A stretch of 64,000 nt of DNA, taken from positions 3,605,001 through 3,669,000 of the forward strand of contig NZ_LT629705.1 in the NCBI RefSeq assembly GCF_900103875.1. Reading direction: 5' to 3'. Position numbers and translations under genes: made by a program. This DNA is from Pseudomonas arsenicoxydans (GTDB lineage Bacteria; Pseudomonadota; Gammaproteobacteria; Pseudomonadales; Pseudomonadaceae). This document shows positions 45,314 to 54,038 of the stretch, piece by piece. Under the pieces are notes generated by a model. That model was not told the DNA's origin. It made no database searches and was given only the letters and a program-made list of their open reading frames with translations. Numbering within the stretch: position 1 is the first letter of the stretch; every line of letters begins with the position of its first letter.

Positions 45314-45337
45314 GTGGGAGCGGGCTTGCCCGCGATG
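45314..45337. repeat. Single REP element between direct repeats
   Basis: GTGGGAGCGGGCTTGCCCGC with GATG following. On both sides lies a near-identical stretch ending CTCTTTC(A/G)GGTGTACAT (45282-45305 and 45350-45374), so the REP sits in a duplicated segment. Confidence 0.9.
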
Positions 45338-45372
45338 GCGGCCTGACAGTCGACCAGTCTCTTTCAGGTGTA

Positions 45373-45705
45373 CATATCCGTTACTGCGGTAACGGCGGCT
45401 TAGGGTTTCGCCCTTACGGCGACTCACTTTTTTTACAAGCGCCTAAAAAAAGTAAGCAAAAAAACGCTCGCCCCGAGCGTTCGGCCCCTCGCTTAGGCTC
45501 GGTGTTCCTTCGCTCCGGCATTCATCGGGGGGGGCATCGCCTCCGGTCTGCTTCGCGACGACCTCCTCTCGATGTGTTCGACTTCGTCGAACGGCGCTAC
45601 GCGCCTGCCCCCCAGATGAACGCCTCCACTCAGCCTTCCGAAGGGGCGGGTAGATCAAGATCAAAAGCTGCAGGCGAGCTACCGCTCGGCCTGTTGAGTG
45701 GTTAG
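45373..45705. repeat. Long Pseudomonas intergenic repeat, single copy
   Basis: Begins CATATCCGTTACTGCGGTAA and continues with GCGGCTTAGGGTTTCGCCCT, then a 'gctcggtgttcctt' segment, ending near GAGCTACCGCTCGGCC. The same layout occurs twice, inverted, at 51525-51830 and 52085-52380. Open frames across it differ between copies and have no RBS, so it is not coding. Confidence 0.75.
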
Positions 45706-45907
45706 AGGCGGGGCGTTTACGCCAATGCATTTGGGGGGGCTGGACGGGCGTAACGTCGTCAGTTGAAAAAGCGCAGCTCTGTCAATCTTTACCATTCGTC
45801 CGTAATGGTCGTTGACCTGTAAGTTCTGACAGTAGCCGGTGTTCGCGATTCGGTGTGTGATAGGCGTGCTCAAGGTGGCAGGTTTAATCACGTACAGGGA
45901 ACGAATA

Positions 45908-47662
45908 ATGAATGGTCAGGATACGGAACTAGACACGGACCACTTGCCACCTTTGTTCATTCGGGAGAGTCCGACCTCCGAGCTTTTGAATCCACTGGCG
46001 GTCAGGCATAGCTGCAGGATTGTCATGGAATATGCGATTGAGCCCGGTGACAGGGTCAGTGTGACCTGGGCAGGGGCTCCGGGGGCTGGTTCGTATACTT
46101 CGGTATTCTTCCCGGTGGGTGAGTTGCGTCCCTTGGAGGTCGGGATAGGCGGTATACCGCTGGTGATCTTCAATTTGGGGATGACGGTGACGCTGACCTA
46201 TACCGTTATTCGCGGCAACTTTGCACCAGTGACTTCGCAGCCGTTGATTTTATACGTGCTGCCCATAGCCCTAAGCGAGTTGCCCAGACCCTTTATCACG
46301 CAGGCACCCGGGTTTGGCACGGGTTTGGTCCTTGATGTCAATGCGCTGACTGAATTCACCCTGCGGATCAACGCTTGGCCGCTGCAAACTGAGGGTCAAT
46401 ATTTCTGGTTGCGTCTTAGAGGGACCAACGCCGACGATAGCGTTTTCGATGAGCTGTACTGGAGTGCGCCGGACAATGTTGTCGACGAGAAATTCAGCAA
46501 AGGCTTCTATGAGCAAGACTACCCCGCTGACCCGCTGAAGGGGCTCAAGGATCGCAGTACGTTGACTCTGGAGTTTATGGCGGGGCTGCAGGGTAACCAG
46601 GCCCCGGCCCTTGCCCAGAGGTTTGCGCATCGCAACTACATCGTCAGCACGAACGGATCGACAAGGCCAGTCATCGATTCGGTAAAAGATCCGTTCGGTG
46701 ACGACATTGCCGATGGGTCGGATACTGGGCATGGCAGTGTGACGGCAGAAGGCACCGCGGTGGCTGGGGAGCAAGTGGAAATCTTTGACGGGCTGGTTTC
46801 CAAAGGCGTGGCCACGGCGGAGGCGGGGCGTTGGAAACGTCTGGTGACTGGACTGACTGATGGAGAGCACGAGCTGAAGGCCAAAGCCTTGTACGGTGAG
46901 GGAGAGGTATCCAGATCCTGGACGATTAATGTGATGTTGAAGGAGCGACAACTGTCGATTGAAGAATCGCACGACGGTATGACGCTGGACCCCCTTGAGG
47001 CTTTGCAGAGTCTGACAGCCGTGCTGAATGTCGATCTGGAGCCCGACGACAGCATCACCGTGGAATGCACCGCTGAGCCCGGCACGCCGGCAGCGGGTTC
47101 GCATACTACGAATCCGGTGGTTGCAGGCAACATTCGGCCCAGAGTAATACCGCTGCCCGTTAGATTGTTGGCGTTTAGCCTGGGCAAAAAACTGGTGTTT
47201 ACCTTCACCTACACACGGGGGGAGTCGCTTCCAGTGACTTCACCACCGTTTGTGCTTGACGTTCTGACGATCCCCTCGGCGGAGTTCGTGGCTCCGGTGA
47301 TTACCCAGGCGAACGGTACGACGGTGCTGGATCTCAAAGATGTCACTACCGGTGCGACTCTCTTGTTTGGCGGCTGGCCGCATATGGCCATGGGACAACG
47401 TATCTGGCTGGATCTGGAGGGCACGAACACCAGTGGAGGCAGTCACAATCGCATGTTGTGGACAGGCACGGGTAACTCAGTTCATCAAACTTGGGCCTTG
47501 ACCGGTAGATACAGCATTACCCTTGCGTACACCTATTTGCAGCATCTCAGAGATGGCAGCAAATTATCCATTCGATTCAGGATCAATATGGATCAGGTCG
47601 CGAACCCGGAGACGGCGGTGGTCTTTGACGTGCGTGAATACACCGTTCGCGCCATACCTTGA
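45908..47662 (+). CDS. Large protein with repeated Ig-like modules, function unknown
   Basis: 584 residues. Two related halves enclose a central Ig-like domain. DRVSVTWAGAPGAGSYTS...NFAPVTSQPLILYVLPIALS...YFWLRLRGTN (about 55-185) is repeated as DSITVECTAEPGTPAAGSHT...SLPVTSPPFVLDVLTIPSAEF...IWLDLEGTN (about 380-520). The centre, GSVTAEGTAVAGEQVEIFDG...LTDGEHELKAKALYGEG, is a bacterial Ig-like domain. No signal peptide or membrane segment is seen. Such proteins in Pseudomonas often lie near insecticidal-toxin or Rhs genes or are surface proteins; none is nearby. Start set by CAGGGAAC. Confidence 0.78.
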   Translation: MNGQDTELDTDHLPPLFIRESPTSELLNPLAVRHSCRIVMEYAIEPGDRVSVTWAGAPGAGSYTSVFFPVGELRPLEVGIGGIPLVIFNLGMTVTLTYTVIRGNFAPVTSQPLILYVLPIALSELPRPFITQAPGFGTGLVLDVNALTEFTLRINAWPLQTEGQYFWLRLRGTNADDSVFDELYWSAPDNVVDEKFSKGFYEQDYPADPLKGLKDRSTLTLEFMAGLQGNQAPALAQRFAHRNYIVSTNGSTRPVIDSVKDPFGDDIADGSDTGHGSVTAEGTAVAGEQVEIFDGLVSKGVATAEAGRWKRLVTGLTDGEHELKAKALYGEGEVSRSWTINVMLKERQLSIEESHDGMTLDPLEALQSLTAVLNVDLEPDDSITVECTAEPGTPAAGSHTTNPVVAGNIRPRVIPLPVRLLAFSLGKKLVFTFTYTRGESLPVTSPPFVLDVLTIPSAEFVAPVITQANGTTVLDLKDVTTGATLLFGGWPHMAMGQRIWLDLEGTNTSGGSHNRMLWTGTGNSVHQTWALTGRYSITLAYTYLQHLRDGSKLSIRFRINMDQVANPETAVVFDVREYTVRAIP

Positions 47663-47708
47663 AGGGAGCCAGCCGCTCGGCCAGTGGTTGGCTGTATCAG
47701 ATGAAAGT

Positions 47709-47734
47709 AACGGTCTCTATTGAGGCCGTTTTTT
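47709..47734 (+). terminator. Rho-independent terminator after the Ig-like protein gene
   Basis: AACGGTCTC, loop TATT, GAGGCCGTT (one G-T pair), then a run of six T. Confidence 0.85.
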
Positions 47735-47900
47735 CTGCCTGACATAAAGCGTTCGGTAATGAAGGCCCCGGCAGTTGTTCAGCCCGGGCTGATCCCCAAA
47801 AAGAGCACGTACATCCAATTTTTTCCGCCCCCGCAGCGGCACTATCGAATGATGTTCCGGCGCTTGGACGCCGGTGGTTTTTCATTTGTGCAGGTAGCCC

Positions 47901-48317
47901 ATGAACGCTTCGCAATGGGATCAACGGGCCCAGGACTTCGGGTTGTTTTTTCTGCGGGTCAGCGGCGGATTGTTTCTGCTGTGGGTGCACGGTTTGCCCA
48001 AGCTGCTTAACTACAGCGCGCAGTTGCAGGTCATCGAGGACCCTTTCCACCTCGGTGCGAACGTCACGCTGATGCTGGCGATTTTTGCCGAGGTGTTGTG
48101 TCCGCTGTTGATCATGGTCGGGGTGTTGGTGCGGTTGGCGTGCCTGCCGATTCTGTGTGTCCTGCTGATCGCTCTGTTGGTCGTGCATCCGCAGTGGAGC
48201 CTCGATGAAGGGCAGTTCGGCTGGCTGCTGCTGATTCTGTTCACCAGCCTTTTTATCGCCGGGCCGGGACGGCTGGCGCTCAATGTCCGATTCGCCGGAG
48301 CTTTGCGTTATGCCTGA
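47901..48317 (+). CDS. DoxX family membrane protein
   Basis: 138 residues, four predicted helices. FGLFFLRVSGGLFLLWVHGLPKLLNY at the start and the FAEVLCPLLIMVGVLVRLACLPIL stretch follow the DoxX pattern. The next gene starts inside its end (8-base overlap), so translation is coupled. DoxX proteins often partner redox enzymes of aromatic metabolism. Confidence 0.9.
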   Translation: MNASQWDQRAQDFGLFFLRVSGGLFLLWVHGLPKLLNYSAQLQVIEDPFHLGANVTLMLAIFAEVLCPLLIMVGVLVRLACLPILCVLLIALLVVHPQWSLDEGQFGWLLLILFTSLFIAGPGRLALNVRFAGALRYA

Positions 48318-48903
48318 ATCCAACCGTTTCGAAGAAGTCGTGACCCTGGTCATCAAGCACCGGGTCAAGGCCGGTTTTGAAGTGCCTTACGAAGCCTGGT
48401 TGCGCAACATTGTCAGCGTTGCCGGGCAGCAGGACGGGCACTTGGGTGTGGACGTGATGCGCGGTAAAAACGCCGGGCTCGACATGTACACCTGCGTGCT
48501 GCGCTTTTGCTCGACCGAGGCGATGCAACGCTGGCTCGATTCGCCGCAGCGCCTGGAGCTGGTCAACGAAGCCGCGCCGATGCTCGCCGATGGCGACCAG
48601 ACCGAAGTCAATCCGGTCAAAGAGTTCTGGTTCGCCCCGCAAGCCGATACCGCATCGCCACCACCCCCGCGCTGGAAGCAGGCCGTGGTCACGTTGCTGG
48701 TGATTCTGCCGCACACGTTGCTGGTGCCGCTGCTCTGGGGCCCGCTGCTGCGGCTCAACGCGGTGCTGTCCAATTACGTGGTCGCGACGTTCCTGATCAC
48801 GCTGACCATCGTTGTCTCGGTGGTGTACCTGTTCATGCCAAGGGCCACACGCTTGTTCGCGCCTTGGCTGTCTTCTTCCACTCAGCCCAAGGAAACGCGA
48901 TGA
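48310..48903 (+). CDS. Antibiotic biosynthesis monooxygenase (ABM) domain protein with C-terminal membrane segments
   Basis: 197 residues. An ABM-type ferredoxin-like domain (EEVVTLVIKHRVKAGFEVPYEAWLRNIVSVAGQQDGHLGVDVM... FCSTEAMQRWLDSP) is followed by two hydrophobic helices (AVVTLLVILPHTLLVPLLWG and VVATFLITLTIVVSVVYLFM), an arrangement known in membrane-bound ABM proteins. It overlaps both neighbours by a few bases (start inside doxX, stop inside the amidohydrolase start). Confidence 0.88.
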   Translation: MPESNRFEEVVTLVIKHRVKAGFEVPYEAWLRNIVSVAGQQDGHLGVDVMRGKNAGLDMYTCVLRFCSTEAMQRWLDSPQRLELVNEAAPMLADGDQTEVNPVKEFWFAPQADTASPPPPRWKQAVVTLLVILPHTLLVPLLWGPLLRLNAVLSNYVVATFLITLTIVVSVVYLFMPRATRLFAPWLSSSTQPKETR

Positions 48904-50738
48904 ACGCCGATCTGATTTTATTCAATGGCCAATTTCATACCGTTGACCGTGAAAACCCACGCGCCAGCGCTGTTGCGATAAGCGATGGTCGCTTCGTCGC
49001 GGTTGGCACCGATGCCCAGGCCATGGCCCTGCGCGGGTCGGGTACGCAGGTCATCGACCTCAAGGGTCGCTGCGTCATCCCTGGCCTCAACGACTCGCAC
49101 TTGCACCTGATCCGTGGCGGTTTGAACTACAACCTCGAACTGCGCTGGGAAGGCGTGCCGTCGTTGGTCGATGCCCTGCGCATGCTCAAGGATCAGGCCG
49201 ACCGTACGCCGACGCCGCAATGGGTACGCGTGGTCGGTGGCTGGAACGAATTCCAGTTCGCTGAAAAACGCATGCCGACCCTGGAAGAGCTCAACCAGGC
49301 CGCGCCGGACACCCCGGTGTTCGTCCTGCACCTCTACGACCGTGCCTTGCTCAACCGCGCTGCCTTGCGCGTGGCCGGTTACACCCGCGATACGCCGAAC
49401 CCGCCGGGCGGCGAGATTGTCCGGGATGCCAATGGCAACCCGACCGGCATGCTGGTCGCTCGCCCGAACGCGATGATTCTCTACTCGACGCTGGCCAAGG
49501 GGCCGAAGCTGCCGCTGGAATATCAGGTCAACTCGACCCGCCAGTTCATGCGCGAGCTCAATCGTCTTGGCCTGACCAGCGCGATCGATGCCGGGGGTGG
49601 TTTCCAGAATTATCCGGACGATTACCAGGTGATCGAGCAGTTGGCCAAGGACCAGCAGCTGACCATTCGCATCGCTTACAACCTGTTCACGCAGAAGCCG
49701 AAAGAAGAGCTGAGCGATTTCAAGAACTGGACCAGCAGCGTGACCCTGCACCAGGGCGACGATTTCCTGCGGCACAACGGCGCCGGGGAAATGCTGGTGT
49801 TTTCGGCGGCGGATTTCGAGGACTTCCTCGAGCCGCGCCCGGACCTGCCGCAAACCATGGAAGACGAGCTGGAACCGGTGGTCCGCCACCTGGTGGAGCA
49901 ACGCTGGCCGTTCCGTTTGCACGCCACCTACAACGAATCCATCAGCCGCATGCTCGACGTGTTCGAGAAGGTTAATCGCGACATTCCATTTAACGGCTTG
50001 CCGTGGTTCTTCGACCACGCTGAAACCATCACCCCACAGAACATCGAGCGGGTCAGGGCGCTGGGCGGCGGTATCGCGATTCAGGACCGGATGGCGTTCC
50101 AGGGTGAGTATTTCGTCGAGCGTTATGGCGCCAAAGCCGCTGAAGCGACCCCGCCGATCAAACGCATGCTGGCCGAAGGCGTGCCGGTCGGCGCCGGCAC
50201 CGACGCGACCCGGGTGTCCAGCTACAATCCATGGACTTCGCTGTACTGGATGGTCAGCGGCCGCACAGTGGGCGGGCTTGAGCTGCATGCCGAGGGCCTG
50301 TCCCGGCAGACCGCGCTGGAGCTGTTCACCCACGGCAGCGCCTGGTTCTCTTCCGAGCAGGGCAAGAAAGGCATGATCAAGGTCGGCCAACTGGCGGACG
50401 TCGCTGCGCTGAGTGCGGACTTTTTCAGCGTCGACGAAGAAGCGATCAAGTGGATCGAATCGGTGTTGACCGTGGTCGGCGGCAAGGTGGTGTACGCGGC
50501 CGGTGATTTCGAAAAACTCGGGCCGGCCAGCGTGCCGGTGCTGCCGGACTGGTCGCCGGTGGTGAAGGTGCCGGGGCACTGGCGGCCGACCTCGCCGATG
50601 CAGGCGCAGGTTCACCATTGCAGCGGGCCGTGCGGCGTGCATGCCCACAGCCATGACAAAGCACGCCTGTCGAACGCGCCGGTCAGTGATTTTGCGGGTT
50701 TCTGGGGCGCCTTTGGCTGCTCGTGCTTCGCGTTCTGA
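48900..50738 (+). CDS. Amidohydrolase family protein (YtcJ-like)
   Basis: 612 residues. The metal motif PGLNDSHLHLIRGG (HxH) lies early, with FDHAETI and the late GAGTDATRVSSYNPW. The length fits the YtcJ/N-substituted formamide deformylase group. The C-terminus carries an extra Cys/His-rich tail (HHCSGPCGVHAHSHDKA) that could bind a metal. ATGA overlap with the ABM gene fixes the start. Substrate unknown; the DoxX-ABM-amidohydrolase-YcaC order suggests breakdown of an amide or aromatic compound. Confidence 0.9.
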   Translation: MNADLILFNGQFHTVDRENPRASAVAISDGRFVAVGTDAQAMALRGSGTQVIDLKGRCVIPGLNDSHLHLIRGGLNYNLELRWEGVPSLVDALRMLKDQADRTPTPQWVRVVGGWNEFQFAEKRMPTLEELNQAAPDTPVFVLHLYDRALLNRAALRVAGYTRDTPNPPGGEIVRDANGNPTGMLVARPNAMILYSTLAKGPKLPLEYQVNSTRQFMRELNRLGLTSAIDAGGGFQNYPDDYQVIEQLAKDQQLTIRIAYNLFTQKPKEELSDFKNWTSSVTLHQGDDFLRHNGAGEMLVFSAADFEDFLEPRPDLPQTMEDELEPVVRHLVEQRWPFRLHATYNESISRMLDVFEKVNRDIPFNGLPWFFDHAETITPQNIERVRALGGGIAIQDRMAFQGEYFVERYGAKAAEATPPIKRMLAEGVPVGAGTDATRVSSYNPWTSLYWMVSGRTVGGLELHAEGLSRQTALELFTHGSAWFSSEQGKKGMIKVGQLADVAALSADFFSVDEEAIKWIESVLTVVGGKVVYAAGDFEKLGPASVPVLPDWSPVVKVPGHWRPTSPMQAQVHHCSGPCGVHAHSHDKARLSNAPVSDFAGFWGAFGCSCFAF

Positions 50739-50751
50739 TTCTCAGGAAAAC

Positions 50752-50774
50752 GCGCCGATGGGCTGCATCGGCGC
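50752..50774 (+). other. Hairpin between amidohydrolase and ycaC
   Basis: GCGCCGATG, loop GGCTG, CATCGGCGC is a perfect nine-pair stem in the 69-base gap. There is no T-run, so it may stabilise or attenuate the transcript. Confidence 0.6.
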
Positions 50775-50807
50775 CTCACGTAATACCCATCCATCGAGGA
50801 GCTTCAC

Positions 50808-51434
50808 ATGAGCAACGTTCCGTACAAACGCCTGAACAAAGACGATGCCGTAGTCCTGTTGGTCGACCACCAGACCGGCCTGATCTCGCTGGTCCAGGAT
50901 TTCTCGCCGAACGAATTCAAGAACAACGTGCTGGCCCTTGCGGACCTGGCCAAGTTCTTCAAACTGCCGACCATCCTCACCACCAGCTTCGAAAATGGCC
51001 CTAACGGTCCAATGGTGCCTGAGCTCAAGGAGCTGTTCCCGGACGCGCCGTACATCCCGCGTCCAGGCCAGATCAACGCTTGGGATAACGAAGATTTCGT
51101 CAAAGCCGTGAAAGCCACTGGCCGCAAGCAACTGATCATCGCTGGTGTGGTAACTGACGTGTGCGTGACGTTCCCGACGCTGTCGGCGCTGGCCGAAGGC
51201 TTTGAAGTGTTTGTGGTGACCGACGCCTCGGGCACGTTCAACGAAACCGTGCAGCAAGCCGCCTGGGCGCGCATGTCGGCTGCGGGTGCGCAACTGGTGA
51301 ACTGGTTCGCGGTGGCCTGCGAGCTGCAAGGCGACTGGCGCAACGATATGGAAGGCCTGGCGAACCTGCTGTCGCCGCGCATTCCTAACTATCGCAACCT
51401 GATGAACAGCTACTCGGTACTGACGTCGAAGTAA
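50808..51434 (+). CDS. ycaC: YcaC-like cysteine hydrolase of the isochorismatase family
   Basis: 208 residues. LLVDHQTGLI carries the catalytic aspartate (D20) and IIAGVVTDVCVTFP the nucleophile cysteine (C119); WDNEDFVKAV and the SGTFNETVQQAAWARMSAAG segment also match YcaC. The natural substrate is unknown. A GAGGAGC RBS precedes the ATG. It ends the amidohydrolase gene group. Confidence 0.92.
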   Translation: MSNVPYKRLNKDDAVVLLVDHQTGLISLVQDFSPNEFKNNVLALADLAKFFKLPTILTTSFENGPNGPMVPELKELFPDAPYIPRPGQINAWDNEDFVKAVKATGRKQLIIAGVVTDVCVTFPTLSALAEGFEVFVVTDASGTFNETVQQAAWARMSAAGAQLVNWFAVACELQGDWRNDMEGLANLLSPRIPNYRNLMNSYSVLTSK

Positions 51435-51493
51435 GTTTCGTTGCCGATGAAAATGCCCGTGACTGTGCGTAATGCGGTTCACTTACGATAGTT

Positions 51494-51523
51494 TTGGGGT
51501 TGGGGTTGGGGTTGGGGTTGGGG
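51494..51523 (+). repeat. Telomere-like microsatellite (TTGGGG)5
   Basis: Five exact copies of TTGGGG lie at the outer left edge of the 0.9-kb inverted repeat nest. G-runs of four every six bases can form a G-quadruplex. Confidence 0.95.
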
Positions 51524-51524
51524 G

Positions 51525-51830
51525 CATATCCGTTTCTGCGGTAACGGCGGCTTAGGGTTCCGCCCTGACGGCGGGTCACTTTGGAAAAGCCCCAAAGTAA
51601 CCAAAGGGCTCTTGCCCCTGACGTTCGGTGCCTCGCTAAGGCTCGGCATGCCCTCGCTCCGGTCCTGCTCCGTGGGCCCGCCGCCATCGGCCATCCATGG
51701 CCGGGGGCGGCTAACCCGGCATCCATGCCGGGTTGCCCACTGCGCAGAACCTGCGCTCGGCCTCACGAGGGGGCGTGCACCGCCAAAGCCAAAACGAGGC
51801 GGCCTACCGGCCGGCCTGGTTCCTTAACGC
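51525..51830. repeat. Left arm of the long inverted repeat
   Basis: Starts CATATCCGTTTCTGCGGTAA, then GGGTTCCGCCCTGACGGCGG, CTCCGTGGGCCCGCCGCCAT and ends near 51830. The reverse complement recurs at 52085-52380 with scattered differences. The same family is present singly at 45373. No RBS-supported gene is present. Confidence 0.9.
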
Positions 51831-51841
51831 TTGCGCGTCCT

Positions 51842-52019
<178 letters not shown>

Positions 52020-52084
52020 TTGCGAGCAGGCTCACTCCCACCTAAAGCAGATCGGCGCACAGCTTTTGCTTCTCACCACTCATC

Positions 52085-52380
52085 AGGTCGAGCGTTAGCT
52101 CGCCTTCCGCTTTTGATCTTGATCTTGATCTGCCCCGTCGGAAGGCCGAACGCAGGTTCTGCGTAGTGGGCAACCCGGCATGGATGCCGGGTTAGCCGCC
52201 CCCGGCCATGGATGGCCGATGGCGGCGGGCCCACGGAGCAGGACCGGAGTGAGGGAATGCCGAGCCTAGGCGAGGCACCGTACGTCAGGGGCAAGAGCGC
52301 TTGGTTACTTGGCGCTTCTCCAAGTGACCCGCCGTCAGGGCGGAACCAATAGTCGCCGTGACCCCAAAAACGGATATGTA
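52085..52380. repeat. Right arm of the long inverted repeat
   Basis: Reverse complement of the left arm with several substitutions and short gaps. It includes ATGGCGGCGGGCCCACGGAG and GGCGGAACC, and ends ACGGATATGTA. Confidence 0.9.
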
Positions 52381-52408
52381 CCCAACCCCAACCCCAACCC
52401 CAACCCAA
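52381..52408 (-). repeat. Telomere-like microsatellite, inverted copy
   Basis: CCCAA(CCCCAA)3CCCAA. On the - strand this is a slightly worn (TTGGGG)n run, so the microsatellite belongs to the ends of the inverted repeat. Confidence 0.93.
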
Positions 52409-52425
52409 CATGACCGTCTAACCCG

Positions 52426-53862
52426 TCACACCGGTTGGCGTTTCTGCAGCCAACTCAGAAATCCACTCTTCTTGATCGGCGCCGGTTTGGCCATCAACGC
52501 CAACCGACTGTTTTGCGTGCGTACCGCTTGCAACTTGTTCAGCGCCCGACCCACTTCAACCCGTTGCTCCATGCACTGGCGAGTCAGGGACTTGTCGATC
52601 CGGTAAATGATGCACGACGTCAACGTGGTAAAGGTCGCCTCGGACGGCGTATCGGTGAGGATGCTTTGTTCGCCCATCACTTCGCTGGGGCCCATGCGTC
52701 CGGCTTCGGTTTGCCCGGTACCGTCGGGCACGGTGGCGCTGACCACACCCGTGGCGATCACCATCAAGCTGTCCGGCACGTCGCCCAATGCCAATACCAC
52801 CTGGCCTGCGGCGTACTGCTGCGGGACCATCGACTGGGCCATTTGGTCACGCTCATCCTCGCTCAGGGAACGAAAGATTTTCACTTCATCAAGCAACGCC
52901 CGCGCGCGAGTCGTCGGCTCAATCACGCCATCGAGCTGCCGGGAAATACCCGCCGCTTCCAGGTGCCGATGGGCCAGGTCGAACAGTTGGTTGCGCACCT
53001 CGCTCTTTTTCCCAAGCTCGGTGATAAAGCCGCTGGCCACGTATTCGGACATGGTTTCGCCGGCTTCCTTGAGCACCGCTTTCGGGGGAGGGTTGAGCAG
53101 CAAGCTGCTGCTGCCCTGCAGTGTGCGCTCCAGTGCATCCAGTACCCGACGCGGGCGAATGTGGTTGGGCACCTGAATACTGATCGACACGCCGTGCATG
53201 TTGGTAGGCCGACTCAGGTTGACGATTTTCGCCTTGGCCGCCACTGAGTTTGGCACCACCGCCGTGCTGCCGGCACTGGTCAGAAGGTGAGTCGCGCGCC
53301 AGTCAATGTCGAGCACTTTGCCTTCGACGCCATCGATCATGATCCAGTCATCGACCTGATACGGCTTGGTGGTGTTTAGTACGATCCCGGAAAACACGTC
53401 GCTCAAGGTGCTTTGCAGCGCCAGACCGACAACGATGGCCACCACCCCGGAGGTCGCCAGCAACCCTTTGACCGGCAGTTCCAACACATACCCGGCCGCC
53501 GCCACGATGGCCACCAGAAACACCAGCGCACCAATGACATCCTGCAACAATCGACCGCTGTGACCGATGCGCCGCATCAGCACCAGGCCGATGACTTCGG
53601 TGAGCACCCGTGCCGCGTACAACCACCAGAGAATCCCCAGCGCCGTGGCGCCCAATTGCACCACGCGATCCTCGGCAAACTGCGGCGCCAGTAACGGGCT
53701 GACGCCGGCGTTGATGACCAGTGCGCTGAACATCACAAACAGCACCAGCCGCACACCGACCCGGGTGACGCGATGCTTGAACGGCGCGAGTTGCCAGAGC
53801 AGCGCGTCGATCACCAGCAGCAGGGCGCTCCAGGACAGCAAATGAGCAAGGACGAAGGACAT
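52426..53862 (-). CDS. MscS-family mechanosensitive channel with C-terminal cyclic-nucleotide-binding domain
   Basis: 478 residues. Several N-terminal helices lead to the MscS pore region (GLLATSGVVAIVVGLALQSTLSDVFSGIVL) and the beta domain (VDDWIMIDGVEGKVLDIDWRATHLLTS). The last 150 residues form a cNMP domain (FRSLSEDERDQMAQSMVPQQYAAGQVVLALGDVPDSLMVIATGVV... VMGEQSILTDTP). The fusion is that of bCNG channels. A phosphate-binding arginine is not obvious in the cassette (GPSEVMGEQSILTDTPSEA), so nucleotide binding needs proof. Confidence 0.92.
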   Translation of the reverse strand: MSFVLAHLLSWSALLLVIDALLWQLAPFKHRVTRVGVRLVLFVMFSALVINAGVSPLLAPQFAEDRVVQLGATALGILWWLYAARVLTEVIGLVLMRRIGHSGRLLQDVIGALVFLVAIVAAAGYVLELPVKGLLATSGVVAIVVGLALQSTLSDVFSGIVLNTTKPYQVDDWIMIDGVEGKVLDIDWRATHLLTSAGSTAVVPNSVAAKAKIVNLSRPTNMHGVSISIQVPNHIRPRRVLDALERTLQGSSSLLLNPPPKAVLKEAGETMSEYVASGFITELGKKSEVRNQLFDLAHRHLEAAGISRQLDGVIEPTTRARALLDEVKIFRSLSEDERDQMAQSMVPQQYAAGQVVLALGDVPDSLMVIATGVVSATVPDGTGQTEAGRMGPSEVMGEQSILTDTPSEATFTTLTSCIIYRIDKSLTRQCMEQRVEVGRALNKLQAVRTQNSRLALMAKPAPIKKSGFLSWLQKRQPV

Positions 53863-53904
53863 GGACGACTCCGGCGAAAGATTACGTTCGATTCGTGCAG
53901 AAAC

Positions 53905-54010
53905 TGTGTAGGAGCTGTCGAGTGCAACGAGGCTGCGATCTTTTGATTTTGATTTTTAAGAAACAAGATCAAAAGATCGCAGCCTCGTTGCACTCGACAG
54001 CTCCTACACA
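53905..54010. repeat. Long palindromic repeat, family GTAGGAGCTGTCGAGTGC, 43-base arms
   Basis: Two perfect 43-base arms, 20-base AT-rich loop. It lies between the start of the MscS gene and the end of the esterase gene on the same strand and can stop transcripts coming from the esterase. Confidence 0.93.
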
Positions 54011-54038
54011 GCTCCTGTGTGGCGAAGGAGAGGAAAAC

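Noticed and set aside
48918..50654. A 578-codon open frame on the - strand inside the amidohydrolase
   Set aside because: Antisense shadow; composition is unlike a protein and the + strand has clear family motifs.
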